The translations under genes and the position numbers were made by a program. Below, in pieces: positions 10,118 to 21,111 of a stretch of 64,000 nt of DNA. The stretch is from Branchiostoma floridae (lineage: Eukaryota > Chordata > Leptocardii > Amphioxiformes > Branchiostomatidae). The stretch lies in assembly GCF_000003815.2 (NCBI RefSeq), contig NC_049982.1:22975835-23039834 (forward strand), in the 5' to 3' direction. The notes under the pieces were generated by a model. That model was not told where the DNA came from, made no database searches, and worked only from the letters and a program-made list of their open reading frames with translations. Within the stretch, counting starts at the first letter, position 1. Each line of letters starts with the position of its first letter.

Positions 10118-11190
10118 AAATTTTGCAGAACCGTTTTCTTACATATTTTTTGACTTTATTAAGATTCTCATCATTTCGGTGCCTTGTACTGTGTATGTCT
10201 GTATAATCAGAATAGAGTGTGTTGGTGAAATATCAGTGCCTTGATGTATTTGTTTAATATTGGTTAACAGTATTTGTTGGATCACTTTGGTCCGGTTGAA
10301 AGGAAGAAAAAGTGAATCCTGGCATTTACAAAGTGTTAACTCTTTTCAGTAAAAGAAAATTATGGATGAGGCATTTCTTATATAGAACAAATCATGCCAA
10401 GAAGTTGACTTCATTGATAGTTGTTTGTAGCTAATTTCTATTTCATGATATGTAACACAATAAATATCACAAACAAAACGAGATATTGCTTTTGGTCTGT
10501 GTGTTTTATTTGTCCTGATGTGTCCGCAGTTACGTATTTCAATATTGAAGAGTGACAGGGCGTGAGGCAGAAAATCGTGTAACTGGGTTGACGTTCGGGT
10601 TGTTAATTTAACAAAGGGATTAGCATGTCCAGAACACAGTATATCAAAACCGGAAGCTCTGCTGCAATTCCAAGGAAAGTTGCTAGACGGTCCATAGTGG
10701 GACTTTTCCCATACTTGCTTTGCTGACACCTACCAACATACCGCATATATAACTATGCACATGTTTAAACAAAATCAATACTGTAGGGCATTTGTGCTAA
10801 TTTTAGAATATCGTATATTCAGAGCAATCGTGATACGTGCAATGTAAGCAAAAATACCTCCGCCCCTAAAGCGTCGCCAATAAAAGTGATGCTCAGTACA
10901 TCTAAGAAAATTCTTGGATAATTCTAGAAGGGTGGCTCACCCCGGAAGCATGAATGACGCTTTATTATGGGGAATGCGCCATATGAATGCTAGTTCTTAA
11001 TAACATTTTTCTCGAACTGAACGCCCACACTGATGATTGACATATCATATTATGACAAACGGGATCTTGTCATTTCATCCAGCACTTGCTGGTGAAAGGA
11101 GGCTGCTTCATCCCTTCTGTTTCTTTCCACCCCAGAATAATCCGTTAACTTTAGAACACTCACCGTTGATTATCAGTAGACCAAAATGAC
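10118..11190 (+). other. Intergenic stretch upstream of the GPCR
   Basis: No gene was seen. About 10610-10720 carries another fragment of the abundant dispersed repeat (TTAGCATGTCCAGA, AAGCTCTGCTGCAATTCCAA, GTTGCTAGACGG). A two-codon upstream frame (ATG ACA TGA, 11186-11194) overlaps the receptor start. Confidence 0.5.
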
Positions 11191-12446
11191 ATGAAGATGG
11201 CAGATGAAGACCAGTTTTCAGATTGGAAACTTTCCCTATCCGAGGGTTCGACGTCTCTGGGTCTTCAGACTTTATATCTCATCCTCAGCCTGGTGGTGGC
11301 TGTGGGGTGTGGCCTGCTGCTTATCTACTTGGTCTGCAAGAAGGACTATCTCCCAAAGCCATGTAACTATCTTCGATGCAGCCTGTCAATGTACGACATC
11401 ATTTTCGTGTGCTGTATGATTCCTACGGAGATCTACATACTTCTCCAGGCAGACGACAGCAACAGCCAGACAGCATGTTGGGTGCAGAAACAACTGTTTC
11501 GATGGATAGGACTAGCTTTGGGTAGCACGTACCTACTGATGGCATACGAACTGTATCAATTCATCTGCCACCCCCTGCACTACCACCAGAGAGTCACCAC
11601 CAAGCGTGTGGGCATCAGCATGCTCGTCGTCCTGGCCTTTTCCTCGCTGTTGCGAGTCGTGTTCATCATCCTCGAAGTACCTTCGAATCCCGACACTCCA
11701 TCGCACTGTGGTTTTCAGGCTGTTGACACCACTGGCCCAGCAGTTGTCATCAAAAACATCATGACAGTGGTGCTTGCCATGGAATTCCTCGCCATCTTCG
11801 TTTTCTACTTCCTCATCTTCAGGGAGGCTAGAAAACAACAGGAGAGGGATGAAAACCGAAACCTGTGGCTCTACCAGACCAGGGCCTTCAAAACCATGGC
11901 ACCTCATGCCATAAGCCTAGCTGTGTGGGTTGGACCACGGTGTTCCTGACAGTAATGAGTCGTCAGAGTGCACTCACAAAACAAGAGGCATCCTTTTCAC
12001 TGGACCTCACCACACGGATAGCTGTATTGCTTCAGATAACACTGCCGCCTCTGGTCAACGCCATAGTCTACAGTTTCCAGAGGCCAGAGTTCCGAAGAGC
12101 CCTGAAGGAGACGTTTGGCTGGTCAAGTAATGCTCCTGTGGCTCTGGCACCACCACGGCATGATCCACCGGGGCAGGACTTGGAGATGGCTGTCTTAAGT
12201 GGGCCTGACCATGGACAAGGGGGATCTACAATACAAGTGGCAGAGGCACCACCGTCTTCAAGGCTGATACAGATGGACGAAGACTCCTCCAGGACAACCC
12301 GTCACACTACAAAAACTGGAAGCAACACAGGTGGAGCTAACCGTGCTTCTAAGACGACGCAGACAGACGGCACCTCTCCTACACCATCTCTCCAGCTATC
12401 AGACGTACAGCCAGGGCATGGACCTCTTCTAAAGAGCAAGGATTGA
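11191..12446 (+). CDS. Intronless odorant-receptor-like class A GPCR, frameshifted in TM6
   Basis: The first frame (11191-11949) gives TM1 to TM6 and the second (in phase from 11925 to 12446) gives the rest of TM6, TM7 and the tail. Odorant-receptor hallmarks: LLMAYELYQFICHPLHY after TM3 (canonical MAYDRYVAIC.PL.Y), RAFKTMAPHA before TM6 and PPLVNAIVYSF in TM7. Cysteines at residue 96 and in SHCGFQ (173) could form the TM3-loop disulfide. Predicted TMs: about 27-48, 64-85, 102-124, 141-162, 187-210, 238-255 and one after LTTRIAV. DRY is replaced by ELY. After FRRALKETFGW there is an unusual polar tail of about 110 residues. The frame changes at GCTGTGTGGG (11920-11929): a duplicated GT, or one missing base, breaks the frame. 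ATG at 11197 has the better start context. Either a recent pseudogene allele or a sequence error; odorant-type GPCRs are known in amphioxus. Confidence 0.83.
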
Positions 12447-13511
12447 AGAAAGGAAGCGCATCCGCTAAACATCCCACAACCTTCACTGTATGAGCAGACA
12501 TACACAGAAAACCAATACCGCCTCTCAACGATCATGAACAGGAAACGGCAATAACCCTTCAACACCACAGCTTCACTCTACCGGCAATATCTACATAACA
12601 CAACACGGAGGAAAACGGACACCAATCCTCAAGCAGCACACAATGAGGAGTCTGACCTGGACACCATCTGTCTTCAAGAGAACGGCACCCCTGTCCAACA
12701 TAAAGCAATGGACAAACCACCTCCAAAGATGGCCTGGCACAATCCTGGACACAACAGTCGACCCTGAAGTGTGCAAGGACAACCAGATCCAAAGTAGTAA
12801 GTACAACTACTACGACATACTTACAGAATGCGGTAACTGAGAAAGAAACAGTGGACTGACAGTGTCATAAGATGACAGACATGCATATGCCCATGAAAGT
12901 GAGAGAGACACAGTCATCTGAATGTAAGTACATCGCACCACGCCACATCTGCATGGACTTTGATGGACTGACGGATGTCGATGGTGATGTTGGTAGCTAT
13001 AAGCATATCATATCTTCTTTATTCTACAGTTCATGCAATGATTGATAGTTATACAGGTATCCAACTAAGAGCAATGACTGGCTATAGTTTTGGTCCTGAC
13101 TAAATACATACCACAGATGTAGGGGTACAATATATCTTTTTTTTTCGTATAGGTCAAGAATATTGTTTTATTGAGTGTTTGGCAATTTTCCGGTCTAAAA
13201 TTTATATTTTGGGTCCATGTGTCCTGGTATTAAACTAAATGGCCTTAAATTTGGCATGGTAATAACCTGGACATATCATATGCCCCCAGAGCTTCATTTA
13301 TGTCTTTGGCGCACACCACTCTAAAATGATCTAATTTTGTGATGTTCTCACCAAATATACATGTATGTATTACGGGCCCATGTACATGCCATTGTGCCAT
13401 GGTATCAAAAACTTAAATGACCTGAAATCTTGTACGGGAGTGCCAAAATATGCCAATATGCCCAAAGAACTCCATCCACATTTTTCACATGCACACTTCT
13501 GGCCCTACTTT
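12447..13511 (+). other. 3' flank of the GPCR, no gene seen
   Basis: 12447-13000 has moderate GC content without domain-like frames and may be 3' UTR. About 13170-13511 has low-complexity text (GGCCTTAAATTTGGCATGG, TATCATATGCCC) in the style of the 163-bp element family, perhaps a degraded relative. Confidence 0.4.
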
Positions 13512-14022
13512 NNNNNNNNNNNNNNNNNNNNNNNNNNNNNNNNNNNNNNNNNNNNNNNNNNNNNNNNNNNNNNNNNNNNNNNNNNNNNNNNNNNNNNNNN
13601 NNNNNNNNNNNNNNNNNNNNNNNNNNNNNNNNNNNNNNNNNNNNNNNNNNNNNNNNNNNNNNNNNNNNNNNNNNNNNNNNNNNNNNNNNNNNNNNNNNNN
13701 NNNNNNNNNNNNNNNNNNNNNNNNNNNNNNNNNNNNNNNNNNNNNNNNNNNNNNNNNNNNNNNNNNNNNNNNNNNNNNNNNNNNNNNNNNNNNNNNNNNN
13801 NNNNNNNNNNNNNNNNNNNNNNNNNNNNNNNNNNNNNNNNNNNNNNNNNNNNNNNNNNNNNNNNNNNNNNNNNNNNNNNNNNNNNNNNNNNNNNNNNNNN
13901 NNNNNNNNNNNNNNNNNNNNNNNNNNNNNNNNNNNNNNNNNNNNNNNNNNNNNNNNNNNNNNNNNNNNNNNNNNNNNNNNNNNNNNNNNNNNNNNNNNNN
14001 NNNNNNNNNNNNNNNNNNNNNN
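13512..14022. other. Assembly gap (511 N)
   Basis: A run of N. Confidence 0.99.
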
Positions 14023-15217
14023 ACTTGAAACTAGGTCACCAAAAGAAAGGTAAAATGGCAAGTCCGAAACTGCTTGCATGGCCAACTTCGGGCACGGTGA
14101 ATGGTAAACGGGATAAGCTTAAGGAGAGTAGCCAAGTGACTCCAGTCGTGTCACACAGATAGGAAGGTACACAAAAACGCGTGAAGGCTATCCCGTATTG
14201 GGATACACAGATTTGAGCACTTTTACAGAAGCTTTTTGCTATGTAAAAATGCTACTTGTATATATGTAACAATTTACTACAGAATAACGCACGAATGATG
14301 GCATTTCTGATAACGTTTATGCGCACACATTGTACAAAATAAAATGTAACATTGACAAATTGACAGCAATTGTTTCATTTAGTCAGAGTGACTTAACCTT
14401 TTATGAGTGTTAAAATGTTAGCTAAAAGCTATATGCCGCTTTAATGTCACGAAACGCTTAGTATTTGTACCTGTATAGCCGGTATAATAGCCCTTTGACG
14501 TAACACACCGGCTTCCCTGGGCACGCGACGTGGCAGCGACTGGTTAGCATGTACTCACACTTAACGACCTGTCACAACTAAACGGCGCACAGTTCGGTCT
14601 TAAAGTCATGTTGAAAGCTTTTTAATGAGGACGCAGTCATGGCATCTAGTGAGGATGTCACTCACAGCAATGAGTAACTTCAAGACTTAAATAGAGGCTC
14701 CCACGCCGTTTGACGCATGAGGCAGTTAGGATAGTCCAGCTTGCTCTGTCCAAAGCCAGAAATCATGTCAATGTTACATTTCATTTTCAACGTATGAATT
14801 GCCTTGTGCAAAACTCGACGAAAAAAGAATTTTCAAACACATTTTTTTATCCTGGGTTTGTACCTCTTTGGTACTTGCACATTACTATGTGTTGTTCTCG
14901 TCTGAGCTAGTATTTGATTTGTATTTCGTACGATCGTCGCTTTATCAGTCTTTCTGTACAATTCAGCAAGCATAATCTGGACATGTTCCTCTGCCTTTTG
15001 TGTGATCAGCTGTAGATCTGTGGACTGGTGACACTAGAGCACCCCTGTTGTAGTTACTTTAAGAGAATCTGACAGCTTTGTTCTGTACCCTTTCCAGTTT
15101 GTCTTATCTTTCTTTGTATATGGATTGGTACATAGGTTTTGGTCTGACTAGTGACGTATATGCAAGTGATTGTACCCTTGATGGAAATGCCTAAAAAGCA
15201 TATTTGTCACCCCCAAT
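14023..15217. other. Intergenic, no feature recognised
   Basis: Both strands were inspected; no protein family, RNA gene or clear repeat was recognised. Confidence 0.4.
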
Positions 15218-15603
15218 TAGGGATGGGGACCGGTACATTGGACCGGTTCAAAACCATTTTTTTTCTTTTTGTACCGGTCAAAAAAACTGACCTGAAAAAA
15301 CATGAACACATCATATCGGCAGGCATCCGCACGCTTTGGGGCTTACCTGTCAAAGAACGAAGTAGCGTTTATGGTCACTTTTTCAAATATACAATTAGCA
15401 AAGACAAAGTTTTAAAACGACAGTGGGAGTCGGATACTCCAAAATACAGATTTCTTTGTAGCGAACTTCGATGGACCGTTGTTTTGAATATCGCTCATTC
15501 ACAAGTTTTTAGTCAGGTCCGGGTTCAGCTCTAGACCTTGACCTGATCCTCTGGACCTGAACCGGACATGTACCTGAATTTTCTGTACCGGTACCCAACC
15601 CTA
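15218..15603. mobile_element. hAT-like MITE with TAGGGxTGGG termini
   Basis: The ends are TAGGGATGGGGACCGGTAC (15218) and the inverse, GTACCGGTACCCAACCCTA (ending 15603). The flanking 8-mers CCCCCAAT and ATTCCAAT share five of eight bases, as an eroded 8-bp target-site duplication would. Internal CCGGTTC/GACCTGAACCGG text is typical of the family. No intact transposase. A related end fragment is at 61318-61384. Confidence 0.75.
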
Positions 15604-18600
15604 ATTCCAATGTCTGTTTAGCCTTGGTGGTTGATTTGTTAACAAAGACACCTCATTTTAGTATTGTTGTTAATGTAGCGACCAGGTACGGATGCGCCTG
15701 GGGTTTGTTGAATATGGACTATTGGACTTTAAATGAGTTAACCAGCTTTTTCTTTACTACTGAATCTGGCTGTAAAAAGATTAATGGACAATGTTTTGAG
15801 ACGAAATATATGTATATATGTAGAACACAAGGAAAATTGAAATTGTGTGCTAAGTATTCTTTAAAATGTGGAAGGAATTAACGTTGACAACAAAATGCAG
15901 TTCTGATCTTCGTAGAAAGGAAATTGGTTCACATCGAAGTCTTGTGCTATCAGTGGTTAATGTACGCTTTGCTCAAATTTAAAGTTGGTCATTAAACTTA
16001 CGTGCTGTAAATGAAATTGCTAGTATTCATTCAATGTTTTCTCTGTTGTTGTTTTCAAGTGTCAGGTTGATAAAGGTACAAAATGTTCAATTGTCTTTGG
16101 GGCTATAGGCTAGCGCTCAGTGGGTACTGTGTCCCGCGTACGGTATTGGAGACGGAGCCCATCCCTCTCCTTCTACCACCTTCACCTCCCTAACCGATGT
16201 ACCGTCACTATCCACTTACACCCATTTGGCAAGTAGAGTGAGGAAAGTGCCTTCAATCTGGCCAGTGATAAACGTTGTTTTCCTGCGAAAGCTGGATCCC
16301 CAAACGACTAAAACACTAAAGAACGGGAACGTGGTAAATATTGACCACGAGGCAGTTATAATCATAATACTGGGGAGCCTGCGCGAAAACACATCTAGGC
16401 ATCTAGGATCTAGGCACATCCGTGGAAATTGATGCGCCCATTATAAAATCTAAGTGGTCGGGAACGTTGAACAAATGGCTGAACACACAGAGCATGGTAT
16501 GCTAAACAATGAATTCATTGTTTTCTTATCTTCCCTATTTGATTTAGGAAGACTTCACTTGTTCTCCGATCCGTTTTCCGATTTTACTTTTTTTTTAATA
16601 CAGTTTACGGCATATATCTCCTCATTTGTACGATTTACGGAAATTGATGCACACTGACGTCATCCATATAATCAGGTCTTCCTGTTTTGGTGGTTAAGTG
16701 ATACATAAGGATTGATTTCTAAGGTGACGCACAACAAAATTCCTCTCCAAGGAACTGCATACGTAGCAGATTACAACCTGAAAAGAACATTCTTTAATTG
16801 AGAACTGCAGGCAGCACGGAAATTGTTTAACCACGCGCAGTGCATTCTAGCCACACGTCATTACATTTTTGCTACAAAAAGAGCTGCTGTCATTAACCTC
16901 AGGCCGTTGAACTTATTTTCAACATGGTTCAAAAATGCGAAAGGGGTTCTCGAGTTGTAAAATCTGACCGATCAAAACATGAAAAGTCATTTTCCTACAT
17001 CATAAAAGGCGAATGAATGCTACTTTGTTGTGGAATAAAAATTGAAATAAGCGCTACCAATGTGGTCCATGGCGCTACGGGCCCACGGCTTGCTCTCGCG
17101 TTGTTACCAATTATCAAATGATGGAAATGAAGGAAATTACCCTAATATGTTGCAAATAAACTGAAAATGTCAATCTACAATGATATTTTCTAATCAAAAA
17201 TATTTTGCAGAAAAAATACAGGCACCAAAATTCCACAATACGCCCTTAAGCATACCTTTAAAAAAATCATTTTGTACAATGAAGTGTTTGTCAATTAATA
17301 TCCTAACGGATGTGACTGGATCTACATCGTCGGTATCATCATTTGAAGTATGTTTCTGTCGATGTCATTGTCATCTTATCCCTGCGATGTGTATTTTGCT
17401 TTTCTTTAAAAAAAAATTATTTTGGTTCATTCAAAACTTATCTACTTACCTCCCAGAGCGTGTGCTGGCTAGGAAAGGCAGCGTGTTTGAACAGTTTGAT
17501 TGTTCTAGTTCTTCCCCATCTAAATCAACAAATAACCAACATAAACTAGAAAAGGCTAATTAAATGTTGGTCCGACTTGAAATGGCCCAAACTTTCAAAT
17601 CTTTCCACGATACTTTCAATACACTTCTCTCTTGGAAAGACTGACTCTTTAAAGTATGGCATTCAAAGATTGTAGTCTTTTTTCTTTTTTTTTGTCAGCC
17701 GTTTGGACAGTTCTATTCTGCTACAGTGTTGTAGACGGACAGGAAACAAAAGTACAACATTCAATATGTAGCCTGTTTATTGTGTCCTCGTTCCATATGA
17801 ACCAACCGTGCAAGAATGTGCTTAACCACATCACAACATTAAACTAAAGCTTCACATAAAAACCCATCTGGGATCAACTTCGTACCAACAACCGTCTAAA
17901 ACTTTGATATAATCATTCACTAACCTAAAATGGGGGTACATGTACAGCATAAGGCTGCCTTCTTAGCGTAAAAAACGATGCAATGCTTTACATCAAGCTT
18001 CTGAGGCTTCTTGTAGAGAACTTATCAGCTTCTATATGTTCTCATTCTCAATGAAATTATAAGCGCCCAGATAGACTCAATCTTATTCTTATGGTCCATT
18101 CTTTTTAAGTGTCCTTATTGCGACTACTTATACTGCCCAATAGGCATGCATTGAGTGACTGGTGATAACATTGGAATGGATGCAAACTTCCAAATAAAGA
18201 ATCCTGAGGCTGTAGATGGCATCATTTTCTATTTCTTCAACATAGCCAAACGTCACTACATGTATACTGCAGTCAATAATCCTAGATGAGAAGTATAAGC
18301 AATAATAACAGCAATGCATTACTACAGGCACATTATGATTTCTGATCAGAGACTGTACAAAACCATCCCGGCTATATCAAACATGATTTTTTAAACATGG
18401 CATTTGTGATGGCTTGAAATCTTTCCTTTCAAAATGTTTTGTCTATGTGGTATATTTGTAGCTCTTTTACCATGTACCGCCTGTACAAAAATTGTTCATA
18501 CCATTCTTTACACTCCGTTTTTCTTGTGATATTTGAACAAAAATTACTGGGATACTAGGCGACAATTTGGGCACATTTTGTTTGTCAGATATCAAATTTT

Positions 18601-21111
18601 ACTGGTGTCCACTGGTAACAAATTTGCATTGGTCATTTGGAAAGTTGAGTAGTTAATTTCAGTGTCCCACAGTTTGTTTGAGATATTCCCTACTGAACAA
18701 GTATCTTGCCTATTCATCTTGATATCAAATCAGCAACAATTCTAACAATTTCTATCCACATGTACAGCTTATAATTGAGAGCATGTGTCCAAGCTATGCC
18801 TCTGATCAGCCATCTTAATGCACTAGCCATTCAGCTAACTTCCCAGCAACAATTAGATTGTTGTCCAATCCTTAACAAATTGAATATAGGATGGCATATT
18901 TATCAAAAGTGCAACACACAGAAAAAGGGACACAGACTTCTAGTGTCTTTACAACATACACACTGGGGTAACATTGCATTTGTAGCAATAATTTTTCCTT
19001 GAATAACACTAAATATGTGATTTCAAGCTAAAGTAAAAACATACCAGCAAATAAAAACAAGCATCTCAAATCATGAAAACAAACATTTCGAATTCAGCAC
19101 TACATCTGTTTCTGATGTATGATTCTTGGACAGCTACTAGTTTTCCACACTTTTCATGGATTTTAATAGCTCATTTCAAATGTTGCAAGCTGCAACCATA
19201 AAACAAAGACCACCCAACTGCAAGTAGCACTCAAGACTATTCTATTTTGAAAGATTGAGTGGGACAGGGAAATAAATGGGAGATAACAATGAAAAATTGG
19301 CATTGTCAAACAATGATCAACTTCTGGCCTGCCCTCCTGTGACTTGAAAATGGAAAAGTCCAAGTATACAAAACGTATAGCGATGAATATACAAATGTAT
19401 AGAGTAATCAACAACCTTTCTCCAACCGCATGTAGTACACACTGTAGCGCTAATACATGCACAATATTTTCAAGGACAACAAAGGAGATTTTAAACAGTT
19501 CTTATCACTGTTAACTTCATCAGCTTATCTTTACACGGTACTTTGAACACCAGCTCATATTATATAAGTGGAGAACTAAGAGGGGCAGTTGTAGATATAT
19601 ATATCATGCCTTCCTAATTCAATCATGGTAACCATGCGTGCAAGTCAAAACATGAACACATTCAAGCAAATTCCTAAATAAACAGCATAGCTAACAAGCT
19701 GTACACCATTTTGGTATTGACCTGAACATAGCTTCTCAAATTGTTGCAGCACTCCTAATTGCTTGCCTGCTAACATCATCATAGTGATCATTATCACAAA
19801 TACACTGAAACTTTAACTGGATACACATCTTAAGACTTCACTTAAAAACTAAGCAGTTGCAAAACTTTGCAACTTACACTTTGTCCTGTTTCTACTGGGT
19901 ACTCTGTAACAATTGTTTTCCTTTCTAGGCTAATGTGAACAGTCTTACCTTTTTCAAGAACAGAGACCAATTCAAAATGTAGGTTCTTTGCCAGTTCATA
20001 GTACTTTGGCAGCAATTTTGCATGTAACGTGGATTGCACAAATATCAGGGAACTGCTAATATTCGTAACCATGCAGCTTACGTGTGCTACTTACTACACT
20101 TGTGTATTCATTCTGAAGTGTTTACAACGTCAATAAGGCTTGAGAGTATCATACTTCAAAGGGTGACTTTTTTCCTTGCTGTTGTTCTTAAACTCATTGG
20201 TAGTTCTGCTTGGTGTTCTACTGACAAAAGCTGTTGTGTATCTCTTGCATGTCTACACCTAGGTTTACATGCTACGGGTAAACTTTGTCCGTGTGCAGGA
20301 TTTTTACAATTGTCGGTGCAGTTGGGCCCATCCACAGTGTCCCAACTTAACGTACAAGGTAACAAAATTTTAGCGCGGCTGGACAATATGTCATCTTGCT
20401 GTAAAACTGAATGCAAAAATGAGGGATGCTCACAACTGACATCAAAAGAATTTTTTTGTTAAGAGCTCAATGTGACTTAAGTCAGCTGATTTTCTTCAAA
20501 AAGTACAACTTACAGAATAGAAAATTAATAGAAACTGACATACAAAATGCTTCCCTTAAATGTAGCAAATTATTATACATCTAGCTTTCCCTTAAAACAC
20601 AGCTGTAATCTGACTTAAAATCAAGAAAGCAATTTTCCACTTTCTTCAATACTTGCTGAACAAAACATCAAGAAACCAAAGGTCAAAACCCAGCAATTCT
20701 CTGCTGCTTCTCAAAATCTTGTCAAATGCACATGTGGGCTTGAAAATGCTGCACACTTAGAGTTTGTTTGGTACCCTACTGAGAGCCTGCCACTTGACAT
20801 CTTTGTACCTTGAAGTTAACTAACAGCATTACCTCTTAACGTCTAAGCTGGAGATAATGCAGGACAAGTCTTCAAAGTGCCCCCCTTTAAATGCATCTGA
20901 GTCTTTCAATGCTGTAAGTCTTGCAACTTTTGTGGACTTTTATTTTGCAGTATTTGCAGTGACCTCTTCCCTACAATTTCACACTGAATTGTAATCTGCA
21001 AAAAAAATTATTTCCTTCATACTGCAAAATAAATCGCCGCAAAAGTTACTGGATTTACAGTACTGTGCACGAGGCACTTTAAAGACAGCTGAAGAGCACA
21101 GATTTCGAACT
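15604..21111. other. Long intergenic region including the presumed NDRG 3' UTR
   Basis: No gene was recognised. The 3' UTR of the minus-strand NDRG gene should begin just below 21112; an AATAAA on the minus strand lies in the TTTTATTTT at 20938-20946 and is a candidate polyadenylation signal. 16080-16260 has text of dispersed-repeat style (GCTAGCGCTCAGTGGGTACT). Open frames such as 17180-17563 and 20034-20462 show no recognisable family. Confidence 0.4.
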
